DNA of 64,000 bases from Thermomonas alba (GCF_022419205.1 NZ_JAJOZU010000002.1:310001-374000); one strand, 5' to 3'; positions 40,970 through 52,904 are shown, counted from the first letter of the stretch. The notes: generated by a model from the sequence alone, not told the origin. A program made the numbers and translations.

Positions 40970-42541
40970 TCAGTGCGCCGCCGCGCCCCCGGCGCTGCCG
41001 AATGGCGGCCTGGCCCACCACACCAGCACGATCATCGCCACGAACAGGCCGGAAAACAGCATGAAAAGGTCGTTCACCGCCAGCGTGAAGGCCTGCAGGT
41101 TGATCGTCTGGTCCGTAATCGCCAGCGCCTGCGCCTGGCCCATGCCCACGCTCTGCAGCGCGCCCAGCCACTGCTCGGCGGCCGGCCGCGCATGGGTTAC
41201 CTGCTCGCTCAGCACGGCATGGTGGTAGTCGGCGCGGTGCTGCCACAGCGTCACCGAGACCGCGGTGGAAATGCTGCCGGCGATGGTACGGAAGAAGTTG
41301 GACAGCCCCGAGGCGCTGGCGATCTCGTGCTGCGGCAGCCCCGACAGGATGATCTGGTTGAGCGGAATGAAGAAGAACGCCACCCCCAGGCCCTGGATCA
41401 GGCGCGGCCAGATCAGCTGGTCGAAGCTGGCCTGCGCGGTGAAGGTAGAGAACCAGTGGGTGGTAAAGGCGAACACCATGAACGCGAAGCTGACCATGAT
41501 GCGCAAATCGGACTTGCCGATCAGGCGTCCGGCCAACGGTGAAAACACCACGGCCAGGATGCCGACCGGCGCGGTCGCCAGGCCCGCCCACTCTGCGGTG
41601 TAGCCCAGCGTGGTCTGCAGCCACAGCGGATAGATCACGTTGATGCCGAAGAACCCGAACATGCCGACCGACAGCGCGATCACGCCCACCCGGAAGTTGC
41701 GCTGCCGGAATAGCGACAGGTCCACCACCGGGTGCGCGTCGGTCAGCTCCCAGGCCACGAAGAAGGTCAGGCACACCAGCGCGACGATCCCGAGCGTGGT
41801 GATCAGCGGCGAGCTGAACCAGTCCTTGTCGTTGCCGTTGTCGAGCATGAACTGCAGCGAGCCGACCCCGATCGCCAGCAGCACCAGCCCCACGCGGTCG
41901 ATCGGCACCTTGCGGATCGGCGTCTCGCGGTCGCGCAGCAGCGTCCACACCACCAGCGCGGCGAGCACGCCCACCGGCGCGTTGATGAAGAAGATCCAGT
42001 GCCAGGAATAGTTGTCGGTGATCCAGCCACCGAGGATCGGGCCGAAGATCGGCGCCACGATCACGGTCATCGCCCACAGCGCCAGCGCCATCCCCTTCTT
42101 CTCGTTGGGATAGTTGGCCAGCAGCAGGGTCATCGACAGCGCCACCATCGGCCCGGACACCAGCCCCTGCAGCAGCCGGAACAGCACCAGCATCGGCATC
42201 GAGGTGGCCAGCCCGCACAGCAGCGAGAACACCACGAACAAGGTGACCGACGCGGTGAAGGTGCGCACTTCGCCGAACCGGCGCGCCAGCCAGCCGGTCA
42301 GCGGCTGCACGATCGCGCTGGCCAGCGAGTAGGAACTGATCGCCCAGGTGCCTTCGGAGACGCCCACGCTCAGGCTGCCGGCGATGGTCGGCACCGAGAC
42401 GTTGACGATGGTGATGTCCAGCACTTCCATGAAGGTGGACAGCGCGATCGCCAGCGTGAGCAGCGCCAGCGCGCCGCCGTGCAGGGGCGGCTTGGCGGCG
42501 GTCGCCGGCGGCAGGGCGTCGGTGTCGGTCGCAGCGGCCAT
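40970..42541 (-). CDS. emrB: EmrB-type DHA2 multidrug efflux MFS permease
   Basis: A 523-residue, 14-helix major-facilitator transporter with the DHA2 features LDITIVNVSVPTIAGSL, GWLARRFG and GSLSVGVSEGTWAIS. It forms a three-part pump with the EmrA-like adaptor (10 bp upstream) and the outer-membrane channel. Last gene of the efflux operon, converging on hrpB with a 39-bp gap. Substrates are likely hydrophobic drugs or uncouplers (by family). Confidence 0.93.
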   Translation of the reverse strand: MAAATDTDALPPATAAKPPLHGGALALLTLAIALSTFMEVLDITIVNVSVPTIAGSLSVGVSEGTWAISSYSLASAIVQPLTGWLARRFGEVRTFTASVTLFVVFSLLCGLATSMPMLVLFRLLQGLVSGPMVALSMTLLLANYPNEKKGMALALWAMTVIVAPIFGPILGGWITDNYSWHWIFFINAPVGVLAALVVWTLLRDRETPIRKVPIDRVGLVLLAIGVGSLQFMLDNGNDKDWFSSPLITTLGIVALVCLTFFVAWELTDAHPVVDLSLFRQRNFRVGVIALSVGMFGFFGINVIYPLWLQTTLGYTAEWAGLATAPVGILAVVFSPLAGRLIGKSDLRIMVSFAFMVFAFTTHWFSTFTAQASFDQLIWPRLIQGLGVAFFFIPLNQIILSGLPQHEIASASGLSNFFRTIAGSISTAVSVTLWQHRADYHHAVLSEQVTHARPAAEQWLGALQSVGMGQAQALAITDQTINLQAFTLAVNDLFMLFSGLFVAMIVLVWWARPPFGSAGGAAAH

Positions 42542-42550
42542 GGCCGGTCT

Positions 42551-43735
42551 TCAGCGCCCGCCGTTGGCGGCGATGATCGCATCCGCCGCGCGCGCGGCAT
42601 CGTCGAGATCGTGCGCGTACACGCCGGTCTGGCTGACCGCGGCCGTCGGCGGCTGGGTGGGCAGGCGCGGCCCGGACTGGTCGCGGGTATCGACCTCGAC
42701 TTCCATCGACAGGCCGATGCGCAGCGGATGCACGCGCAGGGTCTCGTCCGCGTCCAGCGCGATCCGCACCGGCACCCGCTGCACCACCTTGATCCAGTTG
42801 CCGCTGGCGTTCTGCGCCGGCAGCAGCGAGAACACGCTGCCGGTGCCCGCGGCGATGCCGACCACCTTGCCATGGAAGACCACGCCGCTGCCGTATAGAT
42901 CGCTGGTGAGGGTTGCCGGCTGGCCAAGGCGAATCTTTTTCAGCTGGCCTTCCTTGAAGTTGGCATCCACCCACAGCGGCGACAGTGGCAGGATCTTGAG
43001 CAGCGGCTGTCCGGGCGCGACCAGCTGGCCGACCTGGACCGCGCGCCCCGCCACGATGCCATCCACCGGCGCCACGATCGCGGTGCGGTGATCGGCCACC
43101 CAGGCCTCGACGTAGGCGGCCCGCGCCAGCTGCACCGCCGGGTTCTGCGCGATCGCCACGCCCTCCACCAGCGCGCGCTGCGCGCGCGCCTGCCCGCTGG
43201 CCTGCGCCAGCGCGGCGCGGGCGCGCTCGACCGCTTCACGCGCATGCGCCACTTCTTCTGGCGGCACCGCCTTCTCGGCCAGCAGCGGCAGGCGCCGGCG
43301 GTAGTCGGCTTCGGCCTGCGCCAGCGCGATCCTCGCCTGCGTCTCGGCGGCGCTGGCGGCGGCGGCGCCGTTTTCGGCCTGACGCGCCTGGCGCACCGCC
43401 TGCGCCAGCGCGGCGGCGGCGCGCTGCAGCGCCAGCCGGGTGTCGGTGCGATCCAGCCGCACCAGCACCTGGCCGGCGCGCACGAAGTCGGTATCGTCGG
43501 CGTAGATCGCGGTGACGGTGCCGGCCACGCGCGCGTTCACCCCGACCTGGTGACCGCCGACATAGGCGTTGTCGGTGGTCTGCCGCAGCGAGAACACGAA
43601 CAGCCACAGCAGCAGCCAGACCAGGCCGGCGAGCGCGAACAGGACGGTGATCGTCAGCAGCGCGCGCCTGCGCTTGCCATTTCCGTTGCCATTGCTGGGC
43701 GCGGCAGAGGCGTTGGAAGGAGTCGGCGTGCTCAT
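42551..43735 (-). CDS. emrA: EmrA-type HlyD periplasmic adaptor
   Basis: A 394-residue membrane-fusion protein: Ser/Gly/Asn-rich cytoplasmic start, one transmembrane helix (~28-52), lipoyl half-motif DNAYVGGHQVGVNARVAGTV, an Ala/Arg/Glu-rich coiled coil (~115-205) and the second lipoyl half with VDGIVAGRAVQVGQLVAPGQPL. The C-terminal barrel (~230-330) is followed by a variable tail. It overlaps the outer-membrane channel gene by 4 nt. Confidence 0.93.
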   Translation of the reverse strand: MSTPTPSNASAAPSNGNGNGKRRRALLTITVLFALAGLVWLLLWLFVFSLRQTTDNAYVGGHQVGVNARVAGTVTAIYADDTDFVRAGQVLVRLDRTDTRLALQRAAAALAQAVRQARQAENGAAAASAAETQARIALAQAEADYRRRLPLLAEKAVPPEEVAHAREAVERARAALAQASGQARAQRALVEGVAIAQNPAVQLARAAYVEAWVADHRTAIVAPVDGIVAGRAVQVGQLVAPGQPLLKILPLSPLWVDANFKEGQLKKIRLGQPATLTSDLYGSGVVFHGKVVGIAAGTGSVFSLLPAQNASGNWIKVVQRVPVRIALDADETLRVHPLRIGLSMEVEVDTRDQSGPRLPTQPPTAAVSQTGVYAHDLDDAARAADAIIAANGGR

Positions 43736-45189
43736 GGCGTGGGGGCGTCCTTGGAGTCGGGGGAGGGCGCCGCGGCGGATAGGTCGGCATAGCCGCCGCC
43801 GAGGTTCTGGATCAGGGCGATATCGGCCGCCAGCCGCGCTGCGGCCAGCACCTGCGCGGCATCTTCGGCCTGCAGCCGGGCCAGCGCGGCCTGGGCGCGG
43901 CTGCGGTCGTCGCCGAGCCCGGCGCGGGCGCGCGCATCGGCATTGGCCTGCAGCGCGCGCGCGGCCTGCAGCGCGCCGGCCTGCTGCTGCGCCTCCGCGC
44001 CGAGCTGGGCGACGGTCAGCGCCTGCTGCTGCACCTCGCGCGCGGCCTGCACCACGCTGGCGTGGTAGTCGGCGATCGCGGCGTCGAGCTGGGCACGGGT
44101 GATGCCGTAGCCGGCGCGCAGGCGGCCGCCATCGAACAGCGGCAGGCTCAGCGCCGGCTGCAGCAGCGCGACCCGGCTGCCGGCGCTGAGCAGCTGGCCG
44201 AGGTCGATGCTGGACAGCCCGAGCAGCGCCTTCAGGCTGAGATCGGGGAAGAACGCGGCGCGCGCGGCGGCCACGTCCTGCACTGCGGCCTCGACCCGCC
44301 AGCGGCTGGCCGCCACGTCCGGGCGACGCGCCAGCAGGTTCAAGGAGGCGTCATCCGGCAGCCCGGCGGTGACTGCCGGCAGCGGCCGCGCTTGCAGCGG
44401 CGGCAGCGCATCCGGCGCGATCCCGAGCAGCGCGGCCAGCGCGATGCGGCGGCCCTCGGCGCTCGCGGTGAGCGCGGTGCGGGCGCGTTCGGCCGCGGCC
44501 AGCGCCGATTCCGCCGCATGCACCGCGTCGCTGCCGTCGATCCCGCGCGCGGCGCGCGCGCGCGCCAGCGCCAGCAGGCGCTGCTGCGCTTGGACTGCCT
44601 GCGTGGCCAGCGCCAGCCGGGCCTGGTCGGCCTGCCAGCCGAAATAGGTCTGCGCGAGCGCGGCGGTCAGCGCCAGGCGCGCCGCGTCCGCCTCGGCCGC
44701 GGCGGCGCGCGCCTGGTCGGTGGCGGCGGCGACCTGCGCGCGGTGCTTGCCCCACCAGTCCACGTCGTATTGCAACTGCACGCCGAGGTCGGCCTGGCTG
44801 TACCAGGTGAAGCCGAGGAACTGCACCGGGAACAGCCCGTGCTCGCTGATCCGCTGCCGCTGCAAATCCGCGCTGGCGCCGACGTAGGCATTGCCGGATG
44901 CGGCCTGCGCGGCGATCGCGGCGCGTGCCTGCGCCACCCGTGCCTGCGCCTGCGCCAGGCTGGGCGCCTGCGCCAGCGCGCGCTCCATCAGCGCATCCAG
45001 GGTGGGGTCCTGGTACTGCTTCCACCAGTTCGTCGCGGGCCAGCGGGCGTGAGCGTCGCCAGCGTCTGCAGCCAGCGGTGCGCGGCTATCCAGGTCTGGC
45101 GGCGGCAGGCGCGGCGGCGCCGTCATGCAGCCCGCCAGCAGGGCGCAGGCCACGGATCCCAGCAGGGCGCGGGAGACGGTCGGCATCAT
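43732..45189 (-). CDS. Outer-membrane efflux lipoprotein (NodT/OprM family)
   Basis: A 485-residue channel of the TolC superfamily with a lipobox (LLAGC, Cys21), two OEP repeats with long coiled-coil Ala/Gln/Arg helices, NLLARRPDVAASRWRVEAA, and the closing SLPLFDGGRLRAGY block. First gene of the efflux operon. Together with emrA and emrB it gives a complete tripartite pump. No MarR/TetR regulator gene adjoins it. Confidence 0.93.
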   Translation of the reverse strand: MMPTVSRALLGSVACALLAGCMTAPPRLPPPDLDSRAPLAADAGDAHARWPATNWWKQYQDPTLDALMERALAQAPSLAQAQARVAQARAAIAAQAASGNAYVGASADLQRQRISEHGLFPVQFLGFTWYSQADLGVQLQYDVDWWGKHRAQVAAATDQARAAAAEADAARLALTAALAQTYFGWQADQARLALATQAVQAQQRLLALARARAARGIDGSDAVHAAESALAAAERARTALTASAEGRRIALAALLGIAPDALPPLQARPLPAVTAGLPDDASLNLLARRPDVAASRWRVEAAVQDVAAARAAFFPDLSLKALLGLSSIDLGQLLSAGSRVALLQPALSLPLFDGGRLRAGYGITRAQLDAAIADYHASVVQAAREVQQQALTVAQLGAEAQQQAGALQAARALQANADARARAGLGDDRSRAQAALARLQAEDAAQVLAAARLAADIALIQNLGGGYADLSAAAPSPDSKDAPTP

Positions 45190-45329
45190 GCGAAACCGCC
45201 CTCCTCGGCGGTGCTCGGGTGGTCGTGTCCACGTCCGCTGCCGCGACGCGGGTCAGACGCAGGAAGGTGCGGCTGCATCCGCGGGCAACGGGGAATGGCC
45301 CCAAGGGGGTGAGATGAATGCATGGGCAA

Positions 45330-45354
45330 ATAATACAGGCAAAGCGAGCGCTTT
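45330..45354 (-). promoter_or_regulatory. Efflux-operon promoter with palindromic operator
   Basis: Minus-strand TATTAT at 45330-45335 is a good -10. Directly upstream, in the spacer, AAAGCGAGCGCTTT (45341-45354) is a 6-2-6 inverted repeat. A repressor there would block the promoter, but no candidate regulator gene is in the window. Confidence 0.5.
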
Positions 45355-45466
45355 TACGCGGTACTCGGCGAGTTCGGATGCGGTCGTCCGCCGGACGTAA
45401 ACTCCCCTTCAGGTGGCATTGCCCGGCGGTACGATCGAATACGGCACACACCGGATGGAGGAGCAT

Positions 45467-45790
45467 ATGGGCAAGGTCGATGGCACGCGGGATCGCGCGC
45501 GGGAATTGGTCGGCGAGTTGGGGGACGGCCTGCGCAAGGCCCTGCCGGGGAGCGCCAGCCAGTGGATCGAAACCGGCGCCGCGCTGGCGGCGCTGCGCGC
45601 GGGCGCCAAGGTGGCGGGAAGAGTCGCGCGCCGCAATCCGCTGCTGGTGGCGGCGGCGGTCGCCGGCGCCGGCTTGCTGTGGTACGCCGCGCGGCAGCGG
45701 GCGCGGCGCCGCGCCGAGCTGGAGGGACAGGCGCGGCAGGTGCGCGCGCTGCGCCGCGGCGAGTACGAGCAGGACGATTACGGCGTCTGA
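45467..45790 (+). CDS. Hypothetical small membrane-anchored protein
   Basis: A 107-residue protein; a textbook GGAGGAG lies just before the ATG at 45467. It has a charged amphipathic N-terminus (~1-45), a hydrophobic helix (~60-80, RNPLLVAAAVAGAGLLWYAA) and a basic then acidic tail (EYEQDDYGV). This resembles ElaB/YqjD-like anchored proteins in shape only. Monocistronic, between divergent and convergent neighbours. Function unknown. Confidence 0.75.
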   Translation: MGKVDGTRDRARELVGELGDGLRKALPGSASQWIETGAALAALRAGAKVAGRVARRNPLLVAAAVAGAGLLWYAARQRARRRAELEGQARQVRALRRGEYEQDDYGV

Positions 45791-46002
45791 GCGATCGCGG
45801 CGAATGCAGGCGGGGCGTCGCGCGCACGACACGCGTGGCGATGCATGACGATCCGCAGCGCGAAGCAGACCGGACTGAACGCGGCCCGATCCAGGGCCGG
45901 CCACGCATTGATCAGGCAAGTCGATGATGCATGTGCGCCGAGATCGGGCCCGTGGACTCGGCGTGGGCTGACAACGCCTGGATGGCGTTGTTCAGACCTT
46001 CA

Positions 46003-46545
46003 TCAAGTCGTCTCCAGCGCTCGCCATTGCCCAGGCAGCAAGCCGTCCAGGCGGTGCCGGCCGACCGCCACCCGCACCAGGCGCAGGGTGGGCAGGCCGA
46101 CCGCGGCGGTCATGCGCCGCACCTGGCGGTTGCGGCCTTCGTGAATCTGAAGTTCCAACCAGGCATCGGGCACCGTCTTGCGGAACCGCACCGGCGGGTC
46201 GCGCGGCCATAGCGGTGGCGGTGCGATCGGGCGAACGCGCGCCGGCCGCGTGGGGCCATCGCTGAGCACGAGGCCAGCGCGCAGCTGTTGCAGCTGCGCG
46301 GCGGTCGGCGTTCCCTCGACCTGCACCCAGTAAGTCTTGGGCTGCTTGTGGCGTGGATCGGTCAGGCGATGCGCCAGGCGCCCGTCGTCGGTCAAGAGCA
46401 GCAGCCCTTCCGAATCGAAATCCAGACGGCCGGCCGGATATACCGCCGGCGGCAGGCCGAACTCCGCCAGCGTGCGCCGCGCGGGCGTGCTGCGGTCGGT
46501 GAACTGGCACAGCACGCCGTAAGGTTTATTGAGCGCGATCAGCAT
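46003..46545 (-). CDS. rluE: Pseudouridine synthase, RluE-like
   Basis: A 180-residue RsuA/RluE-type synthase without an S4 domain. The catalytic aspartate is in [14 protein letters not shown] (~residues 40-53), and the conserved N-terminus [14 protein letters not shown] and [10 protein letters not shown] block are present. By length and lack of S4 it best fits RluE, which modifies 23S rRNA. The 212 bp upstream of its 3' neighbour hold no evident gene. Confidence 0.85.
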   Translation of the reverse strand: MLIALNKPYGVLCQFTDRSTPARRTLAEFGLPPAVYPAGRLDFDSEGLLLLTDDGRLAHRLTDPRHKQPKTYWVQVEGTPTAAQLQQLRAGLVLSDGPTRPARVRPIAPPPLWPRDPPVRFRKTVPDAWLELQIHEGRNRQVRRMTAAVGLPTLRLVRVAVGRHRLDGLLPGQWRALETT

Positions 46546-46582
46546 CGTCCGCCCAGCGGCGCAGAGACGGCGCGGGCGCGGC

Positions 46583-48830
<2,248 letters not shown>

Positions 48831-48866
48831 TGTCGCGCATCCACGCGGGCGCTGAAACGCATGCGC

Positions 48867-49334
48867 TCACGGTGTGGCGGCGGCCACCTCGAACACCCGC
48901 GCCTGCGCCAGCTGGCCGTCCAGCCTCAGCTCCAGCCGGTACTGCCCCGGCGGCCAGCCGTCGGGCTTACTGAGCTGGAACACGGTCCGGCGCAGGCCCG
49001 GGCCGGTCAGGGTCTTGCGTTCCTCGAGCACGGTCTGGCGGGTGTCGAGGTAGAACCAGTGCGCCTCAAGCGTATGCGGGTTGGCATCTGCCAGCCGCAG
49101 CTCGATGCTGGCGTGGAAGGTGTCATGCGGCGCGAATCGAATCAGCGGCAGCACGACCCGGCCCTGCGCATCCACCGCGTTGCCGAGTTCCAGGCGCTCG
49201 ATGCGGTTGCCCGCCGGCGCCGGCAGTGGAGCCGCGGCGGTGGGCGAAGCGCGGGGCGCGGGCGGCGGCGCGCCGCGCTGACAGCCGGTCAGCAGCATGC
49301 CCAGCGCGAGCGCAATGGCGCGCGAGAGGTTCAT
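48867..49334 (-). CDS. Putative lipoprotein downstream of queF
   Basis: A 155-residue exported protein with a lipobox (LLTGC, Cys18), a Pro/Ala-rich linker and a beta-rich C-terminal domain ([35 protein letters not shown]) suggesting an immunoglobulin-like fold. Its start overlaps the queF stop by 4 nt, so it is the last gene of hydrolase-zapE-queF-lipoprotein. Function unknown. Confidence 0.8.
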   Translation of the reverse strand: MNLSRAIALALGMLLTGCQRGAPPPAPRASPTAAAPLPAPAGNRIERLELGNAVDAQGRVVLPLIRFAPHDTFHASIELRLADANPHTLEAHWFYLDTRQTVLEERKTLTGPGLRRTVFQLSKPDGWPPGQYRLELRLDGQLAQARVFEVAAATP

Positions 49335-50155
49335 TGGCGCAGGCTGCGGCGCGGTGGCGGCGGCATGCGGCCGGGGGTCGCCCGCCAGGGGTTGATGTCC
49401 AGCCCGCCGCGGCGGGTATAGCGCGCCTCCACCGACAGCCACTGCGGCGCGCAGCGCGCCAGCACATCGACGAAGATCTGCTCCACGCACTGCTCGTGGA
49501 AGCCGGCGTGCTCGCGGAAGCTGACGATGTAGCGCAGCAGCCCGGCGCGGTCGATGCGCGGGCCGCGGTAGGCGATGCTGACGTCGGCCCAGTCGGGCTG
49601 GCCGGTGACCGGGCAGTTGGACTTCAGCAGCGCGCTGGTGAGGGTTTCTTCCACCACCTGTCCGCGGTCGGCATGCAGCAGGTCGGCATCCGGCGGGCCG
49701 TAGCGGTCGATCGTGAGGTTCTGCCCGTCGATGCTGGTCGCTGCAATGCCGGCAGCGTCCAGCGGCGCCAGCCCGAAGGCCAGGGTCACCGCGGCCCCCG
49801 CGGCAGATGAGAGGTCGGCCTCGATCCGCGCGCGCAGTGCATCCGCCGTGTCGAAACGCGCGGCGTTGAGGGAGTTCAGATACAGCTTGAGCGATTTGGA
49901 CTCGATCAGATGCGGCGAGTCGGCCGGCACGTGCAGGGTCGCGGTGGCCACGCAGGGCTTGCCGCGTGCGTCCAGCCACGACAGCTCGAACAGCTGCCAG
50001 CGATCGTGGCCGATGAACGGCAGCGTCGGCGCTTCCAGGCCCAGCGCGGCGCGCGCCGGCGCGCGCGGGATCGGATACAGCAGAGACGGGTCGTAGCGAT
50101 CCGGATAGACGGTGTCACGGCCCAGTGGCGAGCCGGCGGGGGTGTGGTCGCTCAT
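49331..50155 (-). CDS. queF: NADPH-dependent preQ0 reductase (7-cyano-7-deazaguanine reductase)
   Basis: Reduces the nitrile of preQ0 to preQ1 in queuosine tRNA modification. 274 residues, the long two-domain form found in gammaproteobacteria. The QueF motif [13 protein letters not shown] is present and the catalytic cysteine is in [16 protein letters not shown], with its aspartate partner. Overlaps zapE and the lipoprotein gene by 4 nt each. Confidence 0.96.
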   Translation of the reverse strand: MSDHTPAGSPLGRDTVYPDRYDPSLLYPIPRAPARAALGLEAPTLPFIGHDRWQLFELSWLDARGKPCVATATLHVPADSPHLIESKSLKLYLNSLNAARFDTADALRARIEADLSSAAGAAVTLAFGLAPLDAAGIAATSIDGQNLTIDRYGPPDADLLHADRGQVVEETLTSALLKSNCPVTGQPDWADVSIAYRGPRIDRAGLLRYIVSFREHAGFHEQCVEQIFVDVLARCAPQWLSVEARYTRRGGLDINPWRATPGRMPPPPRRSLRQ

Positions 50156-51261
50156 TCGCTATGGTGCTCGTGGGACAGGTAGTCGGTGGACTGCATTTCG
50201 GTCAGGCGCGAGGCGGTGCGCGCGAACGGGCCGGCCAGGTCTTCGCCGGCATACAGCGCCATGGGATCGGCGTCGGCGGTGCACACCAGGTTTACGTGGC
50301 GGTCGTAGAGCTCGTCGATCAGATTGACGAAGCGGCGCGCGGCATCGTCGCGCAGGGCGTCGAAGCGCGGGATGCCGCCGATGAACACGGTGGCGAACTC
50401 GCGCGCGATCTCGATGTAGTCGGTAGTCCCGCGCGGGCCTTCGCACAGCGCGTCGAAGTCGAACCAGGCCATGTCATGGCTGATGGCGCGCACGGCAATC
50501 GGGCGGCCGTCGATCTGGAGCTGGGTATCACGCTGGCGGTCGTCGCCGCCCAGCTCGTGCCAGCGGCGCTCCAGCCAGGCGTCGGACTCGGCATCCAGCG
50601 GCGCACGGTACACCGGCGAGCGGGTCAGCGCGCGCAGGCGGTAGTCGGTTGCGCTCACCAGCTCGATCACCTCGCATTTGCGCTGCAGCAGGTCGATCGC
50701 CGGCAGGAAGCGCACGCGTTGCAGGCCGCCCTTGTACAGCTCGGACGGTGCGCTGTTGGAACTGGTCACCAGCACCACGCCTTCGGCGAACAGGCGGTCC
50801 AGCAGGCGCCCCAGCAGCATGGCATCGCCGATGTCGCTGACGAAGAACTCGTCCAGCACCAGCACCCGCAGCGTCTGCCGCCACTGCCGCGCGATCACCG
50901 CCAGCGGGTCGCGCTCGCCGGCATGCGCGCGCAGGCCTTCGTGCACTTCGCGCATGAAGCGGTGGAAGTGGGTGCGGCGCTTCTGCTCCAGCGGCAGCCC
51001 GGCGAAGAACAGGTCGATCAGGAAGGTCTTGCCGCGCCCGACCCCGCCCCACAGGTACAGCCCGCGCACCTGGGCATCGCGCAGGCCATGCCCCAGCAGC
51101 CGGCCCAGCAGACCGGGCGTGGGCGCGCTGGCCAGCAGCTCGCGGTGGAGGCGGTCGAGCGCGCGCAGTGCCGGGTGCTGCGCCGGGTCATCCTGCCAGT
51201 CTCCGCGCGCCACGCCCTCGGCATAGCGCTGGGAAGGCAGTGCGGCATCGGGGGCCATCAT
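50152..51261 (-). CDS. zapE: Cell division protein ZapE (AFG1-like ATPase)
   Basis: A 369-residue AFG1/LACE1-type P-loop ATPase associated with the Z-ring. Walker A is [12 protein letters not shown] (~residue 72) and Walker [15 protein letters not shown]. The start is MM at 51261/51258; the first overlaps the upstream hydrolase stop. The remaining blocks ([16 protein letters not shown]-like, [13 protein letters not shown]) fit the family throughout. Confidence 0.94.
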   Translation of the reverse strand: MMAPDAALPSQRYAEGVARGDWQDDPAQHPALRALDRLHRELLASAPTPGLLGRLLGHGLRDAQVRGLYLWGGVGRGKTFLIDLFFAGLPLEQKRRTHFHRFMREVHEGLRAHAGERDPLAVIARQWRQTLRVLVLDEFFVSDIGDAMLLGRLLDRLFAEGVVLVTSSNSAPSELYKGGLQRVRFLPAIDLLQRKCEVIELVSATDYRLRALTRSPVYRAPLDAESDAWLERRWHELGGDDRQRDTQLQIDGRPIAVRAISHDMAWFDFDALCEGPRGTTDYIEIAREFATVFIGGIPRFDALRDDAARRFVNLIDELYDRHVNLVCTADADPMALYAGEDLAGPFARTASRLTEMQSTDYLSHEHHSE

Positions 51262-51911
51262 GCCTGCACCGGCGGCGGCAGCCAGTCGCGGATGCCGTTC
51301 TTCAGCACGCCGCGCAGATCCATCAGCTTGCGGTGGAAGAAGTGGCCGGTGTCCGGCATTTCCACCAGCACCGGCGGCTGCGGCAGGCTGGCGACCCAGG
51401 CGCGCACCGCCGCGGCCTCCACGATTTCGTCGGCCAGGCCCTGGATCACCAGCCAGGGCATCCGCGGCAGCGCGATGGCGCGGAAATCCCAGCTGCGGCC
51501 GACCGGCGGCGCGATGCTGATGAGTGCGCCCGCGCCCAGCTCCTCCGCGCCGCGCAGCGAGACCCAGGCGCCAAAACTGAAGCCGGCCAGCCACAGGGCG
51601 TGGTCGGGAAGCCGCTGGCGCGCCCAGGTGGCGACCGCGCGCAGGTCGTCCAGCTCGCCACGGCCGTCGTCGAAGGCGCCTTCCGAGGCGCCCACCCCGC
51701 GGAAGTTGAAGCGCAGGCAGGCAATGCCGCACTCGCGCAGGGCGCGCGCCGTCATCGTCACCACCTTGTTATGCATGGTGCCGCCTTCGGTCGGCAGCGG
51801 ATGGCAGACGATCGCCAATGCCGGCCGCGCGGGAGCATCCGCGGCGTCGAAGGCGATTTCGAGGCGACCGGCTGGGCCTGCGATCGTGCTGGGGATGCTG
51901 TCCATGTCCAT
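51258..51911 (-). CDS. Alpha/beta hydrolase (COG2945-like)
   Basis: A 217-residue cytoplasmic hydrolase with CHPLPTEGGTMHNKVV, FNFRGVGASEG, nucleophile elbow GFSFGAW (~residue 114), acid in GLADEIV and catalytic His in DTGHFFHRKL. All triad residues are present. Substrate unknown. First of four genes joined by 4-nt overlaps. A terminator hairpin separates it from the cytochrome gene upstream. Confidence 0.88.
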   Translation of the reverse strand: MDMDSIPSTIAGPAGRLEIAFDAADAPARPALAIVCHPLPTEGGTMHNKVVTMTARALRECGIACLRFNFRGVGASEGAFDDGRGELDDLRAVATWARQRLPDHALWLAGFSFGAWVSLRGAEELGAGALISIAPPVGRSWDFRAIALPRMPWLVIQGLADEIVEAAAVRAWVASLPQPPVLVEMPDTGHFFHRKLMDLRGVLKNGIRDWLPPPVQA

Positions 51912-51978
51912 GCCGCGAATGATGCCGAAGTGGGCGTTGAACGGTTCCGATGCCGGCTTCGCCGGACGCGTAAACGAA

Positions 51979-52000
51979 GACGCCGCCCGCAGGCGGCGTC
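51979..52000 (-). terminator. Terminator of the cytochrome c gene
   Basis: A perfect 9-bp stem (GACGCCGCC/GGCGGCGTC) with loop CGCA, followed leftward by TTCGTTTAC. The core is the same as that of the terminator at 8974-8995. Confidence 0.7.
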
Positions 52001-52021
52001 CGCGCTGAGCGGCGCAGGCGC

Positions 52022-52546
52022 TTACTTCTTGCTCTGCGCGACCATGTACTCGACCGCCGCCCGGATCTGCTCGTCGGTCAGGGCCGGGTTGCCGCCCTTG
52101 GCCGGCATCACGCCCACACTGCCCTGGAAGCCGGAGATCGCCTTCTTCACCAGCTCGTCGATGCCCTGCTGGGCCACGCGCGCGCCGATCCCGGCGGCAT
52201 CCAGCTTGGGCGCGCCGCCGACGCCGTTGGTATGGCAGCCGGTGCAGGGGCCGTTGTTGAAGATCTCGGCGCCGTCCGTGCGCCCGCCGAACGGCACGTT
52301 CGCCACCGCCGCCGCGGCCGCTGCGGCGGCCGCCGCGGCCTGGGCGGCGGCGCCGGTGGCGCCGGCATACACCGCGCCGACCGGGGCGATCCGCTCCAGG
52401 GTTTTCTGCTCGGCCACCGGGTCGGCCGGGTATACCACCTTGCCGTTCAGATAGTGGGCAAACAGGATCAGGCCCACCATCACCAGGAACAGAAAGGCGA
52501 TCACCATCGAGAAACGCTTGAGAAATGCCAGGTCGTACGCGCGCAC
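52022..52546 (-). CDS. Membrane-anchored class I cytochrome c (c5-like)
   Basis: A 174-residue protein: N-terminal membrane anchor (~12-32), an Ala-rich linker with a run of eleven alanines, and a C-terminal cytochrome domain with the haem motif CTGCH (~residue 101-105) and distal methionine in GVMPAKGG. It resembles cytochrome c5 type electron carriers. Monocistronic, bounded by a terminator. Confidence 0.9.
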   Translation of the reverse strand: MRAYDLAFLKRFSMVIAFLFLVMVGLILFAHYLNGKVVYPADPVAEQKTLERIAPVGAVYAGATGAAAQAAAAAAAAAAAVANVPFGGRTDGAEIFNNGPCTGCHTNGVGGAPKLDAAGIGARVAQQGIDELVKKAISGFQGSVGVMPAKGGNPALTDEQIRAAVEYMVAQSKK

Positions 52547-52741
52547 AGTGCCCCCGCAATCATGACCGGAAAAAAGCCCGTTCAGGCCCGATTATTCCAG
52601 AAACCGCACGTGCCGTGCGAGAGGCGACGCGGTGGCCTGGTGCGCCGGCATGTCACGTGTTCTAACGAGGATGCGTGGCGCCGCCTCTCGGCGTGCGCCC
52701 CATTCAGCAATCGCTGGAGACAAGCAAAAATCGTGACCGGG

Positions 52742-52770
52742 TTGACATGGCCGATGTTCAGCGGTCATAA
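52742..52770 (+). promoter_or_regulatory. Promoter of the giant autotransporter locus
   Basis: TTGACA (52742-52747) and TCATAA (52765-52770) are 17 bases apart (CATAAA at 18). It predicts a start near 52777 and a leader of about 128 nt. The rest of the 358-bp gap 52547-52904 holds no gene. Confidence 0.65.
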
Positions 52771-52830
52771 ACGCAGGCTGACGCCTCGACCAGGGGTCGC
52801 GGTTGGCAGGCGTCGATTGGAAAAAAGCGT

Positions 52831-52882
52831 GCCACGGCGGGTGCTTGAAGGCTCCGTGGCGGTGCGGGACACACCTTCAAGC
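52831..52882 (+). promoter_or_regulatory. Interlocking stems in the autotransporter 5' leader
   Basis: Stem A pairs GCCACGG (52831-52837) with CCGTGGC (52854-52860). Stem B pairs GCTTGAAGG (52843-52851) with CCTTCAAGC (52874-52882). The two cross, so they form either a pseudoknot or mutually exclusive hairpins. The ribosome-binding site AGGGGA (52893-52898) begins 11 bases after stem B. Confidence 0.5.
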
Positions 52883-52904
52883 TTCAAGGACTAGGGGATC
52901 GACC

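Noticed and set aside
45791-46002. Gene or RNA in the gap between the 107-residue protein and rluE
   Set aside because: No frame with a ribosome-binding site, no tRNA-like cloverleaf and no terminator was seen.
52803-52904. TTG start at 52803 for the autotransporter
   Set aside because: It lies in the structured leader with no ribosome-binding site and would bury the signal peptide behind 34 residues.
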